NCBI RefSeq assembly: GCF_001661495.1
Contig: NZ_BDDT01000006.1
Span: 124,001-188,000, forward strand
Source: Pseudoalteromonas prydzensis
Lineage (GTDB): Bacteria > Pseudomonadota > Gammaproteobacteria > Enterobacterales > Alteromonadaceae
Reading direction: 5' to 3'
DNA: 64,000 nt
Shown: positions 27,841 to 40,180 of the stretch, one piece after another
Layout of the letters: each line of letters starts with the position of its first letter
Position numbering within the stretch: position 1 is the stretch's first letter
Translations under genes and position numbers: made by a program
Notes under the pieces: generated by a model
Database searches by the model: none
The model's input: the letters and a program-made list of their open reading frames with translations, nothing else
Told to the model about the DNA's origin: nothing

Positions 27841-28557
27841 ATGACTAAACAACTTTATCAACTCTCTAAAAACCACTTTGCTTTTCCTGATCCCACCCAC
27901 GCATTAGATGATCCAGATGGTTTACTTGCTATAGGCGGTTGCTTATCCATAACGCGCTTAAAAAACGCGTATGGGCAAGGGATTTTCCCTTGGTTTAGTG
28001 AATATGAGCCAATTATGTGGTGGTCGCCCAGTGAGCGAGGCATTATAGAACTGGATGAATTTCATGTCAGCCGAAGCCTGCGTAAACATTTAAAAAAGAA
28101 TCCTGTTAAAGTGACCATCAATACTGCGTTCACTGAGGTCATTGCTGCCTGTCGTCAGCAACGCTTAGCAACCGATGGTACTTGGATCACCAAAAAAATG
28201 CTCAATGCCTATAAGGATGCACATAAATCAGGCCTTGCTCATAGTGTAGAAGTTTGGTCAGACAATAAACTGGTCGGTGGTTTATACGGCATTATGCAAC
28301 ATGGTGTATTTTGTGGCGAATCAATGTTTCACCATCAAGCAAACTGTTCAAAATTAGCCATGTGGGCACTGGTTAATTGGTTAAAACGCCATCAAGCGCA
28401 TTTTATAGACTGTCAGCTTGAAAACCCTTATTTAGTTACTTTAGGCGAAAAAGTACTACCACGCTCAGAATTTTTAACTAAGCTTAAAGCAGCAGAAGAT
28501 TTTATTATTCCGGCAACAATGTGGCAACCTCAGGAGCTTATCGCTATTTATGACTGA
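27841..28557 (+). CDS. aat: Leucyl/phenylalanyl-tRNA-protein transferase
   Basis: 238 residues. Family motifs are FPDPTHALDDPDGLLAIGG, GIFPWFSEYEPIMWWSPSERG, GGLYGIMQHGVFCGESMF and FIDCQLENPYLVTLGE. It adds Leu or Phe to N-terminal Lys/Arg of proteins, making N-degrons for ClpS-ClpAP, which are encoded 1.2 kb away. It overlaps bpt by 8 bp. Confidence 0.97.
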   Translation: MTKQLYQLSKNHFAFPDPTHALDDPDGLLAIGGCLSITRLKNAYGQGIFPWFSEYEPIMWWSPSERGIIELDEFHVSRSLRKHLKKNPVKVTINTAFTEVIAACRQQRLATDGTWITKKMLNAYKDAHKSGLAHSVEVWSDNKLVGGLYGIMQHGVFCGESMFHHQANCSKLAMWALVNWLKRHQAHFIDCQLENPYLVTLGEKVLPRSEFLTKLKAAEDFIIPATMWQPQELIAIYD

Positions 28558-29254
28558 ACACTTACCTGCCCGTTTAGGATTAAGCCAACAATTTGATTGC
28601 AGCTACCTAGCTGATCGACAAGAGCAACTGTTAGTGATTTTAGATCACAGTTGTTATACCCCGAGTAAATTTGAAGCGTTACTGGCTTTGGGGTTTCGTC
28701 GCAGTGGTGACCAAATCTACCGACCTCACTGCCCCGCTTGCAGCGCATGTAAGTCTGTGCGTGTATTAGCTAAAGCATTTTTACCGACAAAATCGCAAAA
28801 ACGTAAACTTAATAAAGCAAAAAATACCTTTACCGTGAAATACTCAGATCAACAACACCCCGAATACTTCCCGTTGTACAGTAAATACATTACCGAGCGT
28901 CATCAAGATGGCTCGATGTTCCCACCCGAGCAAAATCAGTTCAACAGTTTTATATTTTGTCATTGGTTACCTATCACTTTTATTGAGTTATGGGATCAAG
29001 AAAAATTGGTTGCCGTAGCGGTAACTGATTGTATGCACAACGCTGTTTCTGCTATTTACACATTTTTTGACCCTGACTACGAGCACTACAGTGTGGGCAC
29101 TATTATGATTTTAGAGCAGCTCAAATTTGCCAAACAATACGATAAAGAATTTGTCTATTTAGGCTATCAAATAGATGAATGTGCAAAAATGCGTTACAAA
29201 ACCCAATTTTTACCTGCTCAAAATAGGGTTGCAGACCAGTGGCTGGCTATTTAA
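28550..29254 (+). CDS. bpt: Aspartate/glutamate leucyltransferase (Bpt)
   Basis: 234 residues of the ATE family. The N-terminal Cys cluster CPACSACKSVRV and the C-terminal catalytic region (YLGYQIDECAKMRYKTQFLPA) match the bacterial type, which transfers Leu to N-terminal Asp/Glu. Start and stop overlap with aat show a two-gene N-end rule operon. Older annotations call it arginyltransferase. Confidence 0.94.
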   Translation: MTEHLPARLGLSQQFDCSYLADRQEQLLVILDHSCYTPSKFEALLALGFRRSGDQIYRPHCPACSACKSVRVLAKAFLPTKSQKRKLNKAKNTFTVKYSDQQHPEYFPLYSKYITERHQDGSMFPPEQNQFNSFIFCHWLPITFIELWDQEKLVAVAVTDCMHNAVSAIYTFFDPDYEHYSVGTIMILEQLKFAKQYDKEFVYLGYQIDECAKMRYKTQFLPAQNRVADQWLAI

Positions 29255-29326
29255 TTTGCAAAAATGCCTACTGCGGCTTTACTTATTGGTGTATTTTCGG
29301 CAGAATCTGCATCGTTTAACTATTAA

Positions 29327-29563
<237 letters not shown>

Positions 29564-29641
29564 GTTAGTGCGTTAACGAAATATCAAGTTTTTAGCTAAG
29601 TTGTCTGAGTAACTTAGTTACTTTCTGCACTAGCTTGAAGC

Positions 29642-29691
29642 GTTTATTAAATGTAATTGAAGGCAGTTGCTGACCATTACATTTAATAAAC
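29642..29691. repeat. Long inverted repeat between infA and clpA
   Basis: Perfect 16-bp arms GTTTATTAAATGTAAT / ATTACATTTAATAAAC surround an 18-nt loop. It sits directly before the shared terminator and would give a stable extra hairpin at the infA mRNA end. Confidence 0.7.
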
Positions 29692-29719
29692 AAAAAGCCC
29701 AGCAATTGCTGGGCTTTTT
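29692..29719. terminator. Bidirectional terminator between infA and clpA
   Basis: A symmetrical AAAAAGCCCAGCAA/TTGCTGGGCTTTTT hairpin serves both convergent genes. Confidence 0.92.
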
Positions 29720-29740
29720 GTTTTCTATTTAACGCTGCGA

Positions 29741-32005
29741 TTATGCAGGTGTTAAATTCGTTTCATAATCAAAACGTAATTTTTTATCTTTGACAGACAC
29801 TTTAACTGTGCCGCCATCGATAAGTTCACCGAATAAAATCTCGTTTGCTAACGGCTTTTTCAATTGCTCTTGGATCACGCGGCCCATTGGTCGTGCACCC
29901 ATTGCTTTATCGTAGCCTTTATCTGCCAACCATTCCCGAGCCTTGTTAGTCAGCTCCAAGTTAACCGATTTTTTATCCAATTGCGCTTGTAACTCAACAA
30001 TAAATTTATCAACAACCAGTAACGTGACATCACGATCAAGGTGGTTAAACCAAATGATGTTATCTAGGCGGTTTCTAAACTCTGGCGAAAATACTTTATT
30101 AATTTCACTCATCGCATCATGGGAGTGATCTTGATCAGTGAAACCAATCGACTTACGAACAGTCTCTTGAACACCGGCATTAGTGGTCATCACCACTACC
30201 ACGTTTCTAAAGTCCGCTTTACGGCCGTTATTATCGGTCAGCGTGCCATGATCCATCACTTGCAGTAAGATATTGTAGATATCTGAGTGGGCTTTCTCAA
30301 TCTCATCCAGTAATACAACTGAATGTGGATTTTTAATCACAGCCTCAGTTAACAAACCACCTTGTTCAAAACCAACATAGCCTGGAGGCGCACCAATTAA
30401 ACGGCTCACTGCGTGGCGCTCAACGTACTCAGACATATCAAAACGAATAAACTCAACACCCATACATTTTGCAAGCTGTTTGGTCACCTCTGTTTTACCG
30501 ACACCGGTTGGCCCTGCAAATAAGAACGAACCGACTGGTTTGTCTTCATTTGATAAGCCTGAGCGCGATAAGCGAATGGCCGAGGTTAGTGCATCGATTG
30601 ATTGATCTTGGCCAAATACCAACATCTTCAAGTTACGATCAAGATTTTTAAGGGTCTCTTTATCGCTCGATGACACACTTTGCTGCGGAATACGCGCCAT
30701 TTTTGCCACGATCAATTCGATATCTGCCACACCGATGGTTTTTTTACGTTTTGAAATCGGTTGAAGTCGTTGACTGGCACCCGCTTCGTCAATCACATCA
30801 ATCGCTTTATCCGGTAAATGACGCTCGTTAATATACTTAGCACTGAGCTCCGCAGCCGCTTTTAGCGCTTTTTGCGTATAACGAATACCATGGTGCTCTT
30901 CGTAACGCTCTTTTAAGCCATTAAGAATTTTGGTGGTATCTGCCACACTGGGTTCAAGCACATCAATTTTTTGAAAACGACGAACTAAGGCACGGTCTTT
31001 TTCAAAGATATTTTTGTACTCGTTATAGGTCGTTGAACCCATACAACGTAACTTGCCACTTGATAACAGTGGTTTAAGTAAGTTAGAGGCATCCATAACG
31101 CCACCAGAGGCCGCTCCGGCACCAATTATGGTATGGATCTCATCAATAAATAAAATCGCGCCTGGTTTCGCCTGAAGCTCTTTTAGTAAGGCTTTAAAGC
31201 GTTTTTCAAAATCGCCACGGTACTTAGTGCCTGCAAGCAACGCGCCCATGTCTAACGAGTACACTACAGCATCGGCAATCACATCGGGGACTTGTTCATG
31301 CACAATACGATACGCTAAGCCTTCAGCAATGGCGGTTTTACCCACCCCTGCTTCGCCAACTAATAACGGATTATTCTTTTTACGCCGACACAATACTTGC
31401 ACCGTACGCTCAACTTCACTATCACGGCCCACCAATGGGTCGATATTCCCTTCACGGGCGAGCACATTCAAATTAGAGGTAAAGTTTTCTAATTTACTTG
31501 GCTCTTCACCTTGTACAGCTTGTGCTTCTTCGTGAATGTCATCAGCATCTTCACCACCGATGTCATCATCCGCTTTAGAAATACCATGAGAAATAAAATT
31601 CACGATGTCTAAACGAGAAACATCGCTTTTCTTCAGTAAATACACCGCTTGGCTTTCTTGCTCAGAAAAAATCGCCACCAAGACATTAACACCTGTTACT
31701 TCATTTTTGCCCGATGATTGCACATGAAATACAGCACGTTGTAATACTCGCTGAAAACCAAGTGTTGGTTGTGTTTCGCGCTCTTCTTCTAAATCAGGAA
31801 TGACTGGAGTCGTTTCATTTATAAATTCTGATAACTCAGCTTTCAGTGCTGACATATCAATCCCGCAGGCATGCAGCGCTTCTCCAGCCGATGGGTTGTC
31901 TAGTAGCGCAAGTAATAAGTGCTCTACAGTCATAAATTCATGGCGACGTGTACGCGCTTCACGAAACGCTGCGTTTAAAGTTAGTTCTAAATCTTTGTTT
32001 AGCAT
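29741..32005 (-). CDS. clpA: ATP-dependent Clp protease ATP-binding subunit ClpA
   Basis: 754 residues from the ATG at 32005 (MLNKDLELTLN), which has AAGGGG upstream. The frame opens earlier but without homology. It has the N-terminal repeat domain that docks ClpS, a first AAA module (GEAGVGKTA), a second AAA module (GPTGVGKTE), and the C-terminal D2 small domain. It unfolds substrates for ClpP, including N-degron proteins delivered by ClpS. Confidence 0.97.
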   Translation of the reverse strand: MLNKDLELTLNAAFREARTRRHEFMTVEHLLLALLDNPSAGEALHACGIDMSALKAELSEFINETTPVIPDLEEERETQPTLGFQRVLQRAVFHVQSSGKNEVTGVNVLVAIFSEQESQAVYLLKKSDVSRLDIVNFISHGISKADDDIGGEDADDIHEEAQAVQGEEPSKLENFTSNLNVLAREGNIDPLVGRDSEVERTVQVLCRRKKNNPLLVGEAGVGKTAIAEGLAYRIVHEQVPDVIADAVVYSLDMGALLAGTKYRGDFEKRFKALLKELQAKPGAILFIDEIHTIIGAGAASGGVMDASNLLKPLLSSGKLRCMGSTTYNEYKNIFEKDRALVRRFQKIDVLEPSVADTTKILNGLKERYEEHHGIRYTQKALKAAAELSAKYINERHLPDKAIDVIDEAGASQRLQPISKRKKTIGVADIELIVAKMARIPQQSVSSSDKETLKNLDRNLKMLVFGQDQSIDALTSAIRLSRSGLSNEDKPVGSFLFAGPTGVGKTEVTKQLAKCMGVEFIRFDMSEYVERHAVSRLIGAPPGYVGFEQGGLLTEAVIKNPHSVVLLDEIEKAHSDIYNILLQVMDHGTLTDNNGRKADFRNVVVVMTTNAGVQETVRKSIGFTDQDHSHDAMSEINKVFSPEFRNRLDNIIWFNHLDRDVTLLVVDKFIVELQAQLDKKSVNLELTNKAREWLADKGYDKAMGARPMGRVIQEQLKKPLANEILFGELIDGGTVKVSVKDKKLRFDYETNLTPA

Positions 32006-32074
32006 TAGCAACCCCTTACTGAGATAAAATATATATACCGTTGTGATGGGTATTTTGATCACCCTACCTTGGTA

Positions 32075-32392
32075 TTATTCCTGCTCACAACTACATAGCA
32101 GTGGATGCTCGTTATCCCGTGCATAACGGTTAACTTGTTCAACTTTGGTATACGCTACATCGGCGCTATAAACGCCACATATCGCACGACCATTTTGATG
32201 AACTTGCAGCATCACATCTGTTGCTCTATCGCTATCCATATTAAAAAACGTCGTTAGTACTTCTATCACAAAGTCCATAGGCGTGTAATCATCATTATTT
32301 AAAATGACCTTGTATTTTCGCGGTGGTTGCAGTTTTTGCTTCTCACTATCGCGAACTGTGTCTATAACACCTGAATCTTTCATGCCACTCAT
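32075..32392 (-). CDS. clpS: ClpS N-degron adaptor
   Basis: 105 residues. The N-degron pocket signature [20 protein letters not shown] and the [20 protein letters not shown] segment are present. It brings substrates with N-terminal Leu, Phe, Trp or Tyr to ClpA. It is 69 bp upstream of clpA on the same strand and divergent from cspD, the usual order. Confidence 0.97.
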   Translation of the reverse strand: MSGMKDSGVIDTVRDSEKQKLQPPRKYKVILNNDDYTPMDFVIEVLTTFFNMDSDRATDVMLQVHQNGRAICGVYSADVAYTKVEQVNRYARDNEHPLLCSCEQE

Positions 32393-32592
32393 AATTAAAT
32401 ATAGTCTTGTCTTTGGAACTCAAGCAAACTTGAATAAAAAAATAAATTAAATGTTAAAAAATAGTTTAAAACACTTGACTGACTGGTGAAATAAACTACA
32501 GTCAGTTGTAGATTGATTAAACCTTAGTCAGTCTATCAAACTATACGGTTTAGAATAACTAAATTAGTCAACTTATAGAAGGATGTAGAAGT

Positions 32593-32808
32593 ATGGCTTG
32601 TGGTAAAGTCAAATGGTTCAATAATGCCAAAGGTTTTGGTTTCATCGTAGAAGACGGCTGCGAGAATGATATATTCGCCCATTACTCAACGATTGTGATG
32701 GACGGTTATAAAACACTTAAAGCTGGTCAAGATGTAACATTCGAATTGCAGCAAGGCCCAAAAGGCATGCACGCGACTAACATAGCTCCTAATGATGATT
32801 TAGTGTAG
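32593..32808 (+). CDS. cspD: Cold-shock-like protein CspD
   Basis: 71 residues. The RNP1-like KGFGFI motif and the KVKWFNNAKGFGFIVEDG start identify a cold shock domain; the genomic position divergent from clpS identifies CspD. In E. coli CspD inhibits replication in stationary phase. Confidence 0.92.
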   Translation: MACGKVKWFNNAKGFGFIVEDGCENDIFAHYSTIVMDGYKTLKAGQDVTFELQQGPKGMHATNIAPNDDLV

Positions 32809-32977
32809 TTGTTTTAGAAGTTCGACTAAAGCGAGCGACCTGTAAAGATCCTCGCTTAATTCCTTTTTATTTTTTGCATTTCATTTAAATAGCTCCCTTT
32901 ATGTCACAATCAATTTATTGTTCAGTATGAACAAAAACTGTTCTTCCTCTTGAAATTCTTTTTTAATACCCCAATGT

Positions 32978-33242
32978 TATACCCAAACTACCTCAAGATT
33001 CAGAATTCAGCGTTTCACAGGTGCTTAATATCAAGGCGTTACTTTGCAATAATGGCAGTCCCTTTTAAAAAGGAACAACGATGAGAGTAAGTGCCTGTGA
33101 AACGCCCAACGGGTTGGTTTAAAAGTGATTTATACTGCGTTATTGATTTTAACAATAGAACCACTATTATTTGCAACCAATGCCTTGCCTAAATCGCTTT
33201 TAATTCCAACTGAAACTCGAATCATGAGGTAGTTTGGGTATA
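32978..33242. mobile_element. 265-bp MITE-like element with 18-bp perfect TIRs
   Basis: The ends are TATACCCAAACTACCTCA and its exact inverse; the similarity extends to about 24 bp with one mismatch (AGATTC against TGATTC). A second inverted pair inside (GCGTTTCACAGG at about 33010 and CCTGTGAAACGC at about 33091) makes the left half self-complementary. No ORF is present. TA-rich flanks fit TA-targeting transposition. The rest of the 32809-33513 gap shows no gene. Confidence 0.75.
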
Positions 33243-33426
33243 TATTATTAGCCCTTTTGGGTCAAGCTTGTTACACTCTTTGTGCTTAAAATTAGCTAAC
33301 TACGGCCCTTTAAGCGGTAAAAATTAGGCTAATGGCTAATTTACTTAGCCTGCAAATAACATAAAATTTATTACAGTTCGTCAGGTGTGATTATTGAATC
33401 AACAGTATTAACACCTAACAGACTGA

Positions 33427-35736
<2,310 letters not shown>

Positions 35737-35752
35737 CTATCGCTTTAAATTT

Positions 35753-35787
35753 AAAAGGCGCTTACTGTTTCAGTAAGCGCCTTTTTT
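35753..35787 (+). terminator. Terminator after icd
   Basis: A perfect AAAAGGCGCTTACTG-TTT-CAGTAAGCGCCTTTT hairpin with a T-run. Confidence 0.95.
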
Positions 35788-35821
35788 ATCTGCAAAAAAC
35801 AGTAAGTTTTGTTTATAAGAA

Positions 35822-35849
35822 CAAAAAAGGCCGCAAATGCGACCTTTTC
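35822..35849 (-). terminator. Terminator after the amidohydrolase pair
   Basis: AAAAAGG.CGCA-AA-TGCG.CCTTTT, read leftward; it ends the leftward amidohydrolase operon. Confidence 0.75.
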
Positions 35850-35866
35850 TAACATCTAAACTAACG

Positions 35867-37108
35867 TTATTTAGTATATGCGCGCGGCATTTCTGAATCC
35901 GTTGTATAACGTTTGCGAAGTTTATCTTGGCGTGCTTCGGTTGAGACCTCTTCTCCGTTGATAAACATTTTAGTTACGTGACTAGTAAAATCAAACGGAT
36001 CATCGTTCCATATTACTAAGTCAGCGGCCTTACCTACCGCAACACTTCCAGCATTGATACCAAATACATCGGCAACATTTGCTGTAATTGCTTTTAACGC
36101 GCCCTCTTGCGTCATGCCATAAGATACAGCATTCCCTGCATCAAAACGTAACTGGTAAACATTATGGCTGGCATCACCGGCAATTGATAGCAACACCTTC
36201 ACGCCTGCTTTTTCAAGCTTGCCAGCATTGTCTAAACTCGCATGCAGCGAATCAAAACTACCAGGTAAGCTTTCCATTGCGCTGACAATCACAGGGACAT
36301 TAGCTTGTGCTAACTGCTCTTTCACAACCACTGCATCTTGTGCACCTGCAATCACTAAATTAAGTGAAAACTGCTGCTTAAGTTTAATGAGCTCAATGAT
36401 GTCAGATGCACGTGAGGCTGTAACTAGTAAAGGCATTTCACCCGCTAGCACTTTAGTGAGCACGGTCTCTTCAGTACTTGGGCTGGCAGCGTCCTTTTTA
36501 TCTTTCTTGTTACTGTTTTGTTGATGTGCAGTAAGCTTATCAACAAGGTTTTTCAGTGACATAGCACGAGAGCCTTTGCTCTTCTCGCCTAAATGCACCA
36601 CCAGCGCAACTTGCGTTTGTTTTACGCTGTCAAACTCGCCACTTAAATCAACAACGCTGGCAAGGCCCGCAAAAATACTGTCGCCGCCATGTGGGGTGAT
36701 CACATCGCGGGTAATACCGCCTTTACGTGCGTATGGGATCAAGCTTGAGTGAGCATTAAAGGCTAGGCTTGGATCAAAGTCGATCCCCGCTTTATCATCG
36801 CCACCATCTCGTGAACCTGCAACAGCGCCTACTTCAACTAAGCCTAATTGATTCATAGTGCCAATAAAGCCTGCTGTCACAATTTGGCCTTTAGCGTCTA
36901 TAATTGTGTCCGCTGCAACTTTCTCAGGGTTGATGGCAGTAATTTTGCCCTCATCCATAATAATGCTCGCACCTTGTAATATGCCTTGCTCTGTCGAGGT
37001 GTGTACTGTGGCATTAATGATGGCGATTGATTGTGCATCAACCGTTGTACTTGCTAATAAACCGGCAGCAACTAGCGAGAGCGAAAATGAATGTGTTAAT
37101 TTTGTCAT
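35867..37108 (-). CDS. Amidohydrolase-like exported protein without HxH motif
   Basis: 413 residues with a signal peptide (about 1-25, ending TTVDA). The fold is that of imidazolonepropionase-like amidohydrolases (IAIINATVHTSTEQG at the start, then AVGKAADLVIWNDDPFDFTSHV). Where active members carry G-x-IDxHxH, this one reads AGFIGTMNQLG, so the first metal ligands are missing. It starts 12 bp after the paired gene upstream, which keeps HxH. It may be a non-catalytic partner in the periplasm. Confidence 0.8.
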   Translation of the reverse strand: MTKLTHSFSLSLVAAGLLASTTVDAQSIAIINATVHTSTEQGILQGASIIMDEGKITAINPEKVAADTIIDAKGQIVTAGFIGTMNQLGLVEVGAVAGSRDGGDDKAGIDFDPSLAFNAHSSLIPYARKGGITRDVITPHGGDSIFAGLASVVDLSGEFDSVKQTQVALVVHLGEKSKGSRAMSLKNLVDKLTAHQQNSNKKDKKDAASPSTEETVLTKVLAGEMPLLVTASRASDIIELIKLKQQFSLNLVIAGAQDAVVVKEQLAQANVPVIVSAMESLPGSFDSLHASLDNAGKLEKAGVKVLLSIAGDASHNVYQLRFDAGNAVSYGMTQEGALKAITANVADVFGINAGSVAVGKAADLVIWNDDPFDFTSHVTKMFINGEEVSTEARQDKLRKRYTTDSEMPRAYTK

Positions 37109-37120
37109 CCTAGTTACTCC

Positions 37121-38506
37121 TTATTTTTGACCTAACATAAAATCGCTTTGGGCTTGGAATGTATCATCATAACGATCATACACTTTGGCGCCATCTACAA
37201 ATACTTGTTCAGCTTTTGCGTAAACACTGAATGGGCTTTGATTCCAAATGACCACATCGCCTTGTTTACCTGCTTCGAGTGAACCTGTTTTGTCAGCAAT
37301 ACCTAAAGCTTTTGCAGCATTTGAAGTGATCCATTTTATTGCATGCTGTTCAGAAATATTAAAACCATTATCGTTGGCGCGGTACATCACTTTGCCCGCT
37401 TCTTGGTTTAAGCGCTGGATCGTAGTATCAGAATCTGAATGAACAATTGCACATGAGTTTTTCACTGCATCAACAATCGCTACGTTTTCTTGCACCATAT
37501 CGTAGGCTTCCATTTTAAAGCCCCACCAATCTGGCCAAAGTGCAGCACACGAACCATTATCTGCTAGTAAGTCAGCGATTTTGTATGCTTCTATACCGTG
37601 ATGGAAAGTCCCTGCGTGATAGCCAAACTCTTTTGACAGGTCAATCATCATTGCCATTTCTTCGGCTTTATAGCAATGATTGTGGATCATTACTTCGCCT
37701 TCTAATACGCCACGTAATGTGTCGTACTTAATATCACGATGTGGTACTTCAGGATTTTTACCCGCGGCATAATCAGCGTCGTACTTATCCCATTCACGCT
37801 TATATTCTGCAGCGCCAATCCAAGCAGTACGATAGCCGGCCATATTACCCATACGCGTTGATGGTAATACACCTTTACGACCATAAACACGTTTTGGGTT
37901 TTCACCACAGGCCATTTTTAAGCCATAAGGCGCATCAGGAAATTTCATACCTTGCATGGTATGCGCGGGTACATTTTTTAACGTTACACCACGACCGCCA
38001 AATAAGTTAGCTGAACCGGGTAAAATCTGTAATGACGTAATACCGCCTTCACGCGCGCGGTTAAAACCTGGATCTTGTGGCCAGATTGAATGTTCAACCC
38101 ATACTTCAGCAGTGTTCGGGCTGGTCATTTCATTGCCATCTTGGTGAGATTCAACTGACGGACTTGGATAAGCACCCAAATGTGAATGTACGTCGATTAA
38201 TCCGGGGGTTACCCATTTGCCTTGCGCGTCTATGGTAAGCTCAGCTTGTGCAGTAAGGTCTTTACCCACTTGTTGCACTTTACCATCCACCAGCAGTACG
38301 TCAGCTTCTTCTAAACGCTCGCCAGTACCCGTTAAAACAGTTGCGTTAGTGATCAACGTTGTTGTTGATTTAAGTGCTTTGTAGGTACTTGGGTATGGGT
38401 TTTTATTAATTGTTACTTTTTCGTCTTGTGGGCCATTATCTTGGCAACCCGCTAACGCGACGCCAAGAGCAACAACCAACAATGATGGAGCAAATTTTTG
38501 CATCAT
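37121..38506 (-). CDS. Amidohydrolase lipoprotein
   Basis: 461 residues. The signal sequence ends in a lipobox LAGC (Cys at about 21), so it should be lipid-anchored. The catalytic start TPGLIDVHSHLGAYPSP carries the metal-binding HxH; later His residues are in IHNHCYK and GTFHHGIEAYK, and the catalytic Asp is probably in IVHSDSDTT. The substrate is unknown; relatives include imidazolonepropionase-like and dipeptidase-like enzymes. It is the first gene of a two-gene operon. Confidence 0.85.
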   Translation of the reverse strand: MMQKFAPSLLVVALGVALAGCQDNGPQDEKVTINKNPYPSTYKALKSTTTLITNATVLTGTGERLEEADVLLVDGKVQQVGKDLTAQAELTIDAQGKWVTPGLIDVHSHLGAYPSPSVESHQDGNEMTSPNTAEVWVEHSIWPQDPGFNRAREGGITSLQILPGSANLFGGRGVTLKNVPAHTMQGMKFPDAPYGLKMACGENPKRVYGRKGVLPSTRMGNMAGYRTAWIGAAEYKREWDKYDADYAAGKNPEVPHRDIKYDTLRGVLEGEVMIHNHCYKAEEMAMMIDLSKEFGYHAGTFHHGIEAYKIADLLADNGSCAALWPDWWGFKMEAYDMVQENVAIVDAVKNSCAIVHSDSDTTIQRLNQEAGKVMYRANDNGFNISEQHAIKWITSNAAKALGIADKTGSLEAGKQGDVVIWNQSPFSVYAKAEQVFVDGAKVYDRYDDTFQAQSDFMLGQK

Positions 38507-38608
38507 GTTAATCCCTGTTATTTTTTTGTTACTGTATATAAATACATTCTATAAAGCTAAAAAATAAGCCAAATCTGCATTTATACGAGATGAATGTAAT
38601 TTACCATG

Positions 38609-39394
38609 TTATTTTTTAATATAATTGTTATATAGCTGCTCTAGTGCAGCTTCGGTAGTTAAACTGGGATCTTTAGTAATAAAATGCTTAACTGTGCGCG
38701 TCACAAAATCTGAATTTTGCTTGTGCAATTTTGAAAAGTCTTTAATTAAACAATTGCCGTCTTTCTCTGCTGTTACTTTATCGTGACGATGACGATATTG
38801 ACTCAGCGCTTTATTAAAATCACCTTGGTAATCTTCTACGAGTATTTTGTAAAAATCACTTTTTTGAACTTTTAATGCACTAATACAATAGTTTAATGCT
38901 TCTTTAAAATCAGTAAAAACGACGCCTTCAACATCAAACTCCGCGGTTTTTTCACGTACTGTTACTTTCGCTTCTTCTGTAGCATAACTAAAACCACTAA
39001 ATGCTAAACGCTCTGCCGCTTCTTTACCTAATATCATGCCTGCTTTGATACTGTGTGCAAACTCATCACTCATATCACTCAGTTCATTCTCGTGCCACAT
39101 GTTGTAAACGCGTAATGGTTTTGCGTATTTCGTACCCAGCTTGGTTTTTAATTTGGTAAAGCGTTCGTCAATGGTCATTAAGCGCTCATTATGTAATATT
39201 GCATGGCACTCATAACAGGCTGGAATACTTATAAACTCAGCTTCTTCACCTAAATCAATAATGCTTTGTAGCATATGTAATGGCGGGCAATGATCGCGCT
39301 CCGTTGCTTCACAGCCACAATAAAAGCAACGATTAAAATTATGCTGTTCACAGGCGTAAGCTTGCTGGTAATAACTCGCCAATGTTTTACTCAC
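38609..39394 (-). CDS. HNH-like zinc protein of unknown function
   Basis: 261 residues. The N-terminal third has a zinc-finger-like HNH pattern: CFYCGCEATERDHCPP, then IPACYECHAILHNERL. This matches the Cys-x2-Cys, (D)H and Cys-x2-Cys/His layout of HNH nucleases. The rest is helical and Lys-rich (KFTKLKTKLGTKYA-like) with no known domain. It might be a nuclease, but catalysis is not shown. Confidence 0.6.
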   Translation of the reverse strand: MSKTLASYYQQAYACEQHNFNRCFYCGCEATERDHCPPLHMLQSIIDLGEEAEFISIPACYECHAILHNERLMTIDERFTKLKTKLGTKYAKPLRVYNMWHENELSDMSDEFAHSIKAGMILGKEAAERLAFSGFSYATEEAKVTVREKTAEFDVEGVVFTDFKEALNYCISALKVQKSDFYKILVEDYQGDFNKALSQYRHRHDKVTAEKDGNCLIKDFSKLHKQNSDFVTRTVKHFITKDPSLTTEAALEQLYNNYIKK

Positions 39395-39747
39395 AGAGTC
39401 TCCTAATAGACTGGTATTTTTATAATCAAGGCGATCATAACAGGGTTAAAAAATATGTCAGCCCTACAGTGTTACAAAGTGCATTTACTCTAAAGTAAAT
39501 AGCATGTAAAACCAATGAAAATAGATTAAAAAACAACCAAAATCAATAAAAAAAGTGAAAAATAAACATCGTTAAATATGTCAAAATACACATATAAATT
39601 AATTTATAATCAGTATGTTATAATTATTTATACACATTCACATACAGTGTTACATCTTGTCGATTTTCATTTACAGCATTAATTAAAAATATGGCCAATA
39701 ATACATTCGTCAACAGGACAACTTACCCAAACCACTGGAGAATGATG
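39395..39747. other. AT-rich gap without a recognisable gene
   Basis: 353 bp between divergent genes. I see only AT-rich promoter-like DNA and no RNA gene or repeat. Confidence 0.5.
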
Positions 39748-40113
39748 ATGAATACTTTAACGACGACACTTTGCACAACGTTACTTTTAGGCACTGCAGC
39801 ATTAACTACCACCAATACAACAGCAGCTGAATTTGTCGCGGCAGATAACAGCCCTGGCACACGAGTTTGTATGGCCGTGGTATCAAATAGACCAATCCAA
39901 CTTTATTTAACTATGAAAGAGTTGCGTATTAATAAAAACATCACAGCCGAAAAGCTACAGTGTAATAATATGAACATGACCCAATTTGCTGGTACTTACG
40001 GTTTTAATAAAACTGCAAAGTATTTAGGTCTTGAAACAGCTACTGGCACATCAATTCAAGACTTAGCTAAGTTAAACCAGCAAACAATTTTGGTTGTTGC
40101 AGGTTCAAAATAG
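39748..40113 (+). CDS. DUF3718 family exported protein
   Basis: 121 residues from the ATG at 39748, 7 bp after GGAG. The signal peptide ends at TTAA/EFVAAD. The mature part has the DUF3718 layout: RVCMAVVSNRPIQLY, then LQCNNMNMTQFAGTYGFNKTAKYL, with two Cys likely forming a disulfide. The family is of unknown function and common in Alteromonadales. Confidence 0.75.
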   Translation: MNTLTTTLCTTLLLGTAALTTTNTTAAEFVAADNSPGTRVCMAVVSNRPIQLYLTMKELRINKNITAEKLQCNNMNMTQFAGTYGFNKTAKYLGLETATGTSIQDLAKLNQQTILVVAGSK

Positions 40114-40180
40114 CATGCTAACAATGCACTTAATTTAAGCTGGCGAGTAGTTGGTCAGCTTAAATTAGCTACCTAAAAAA

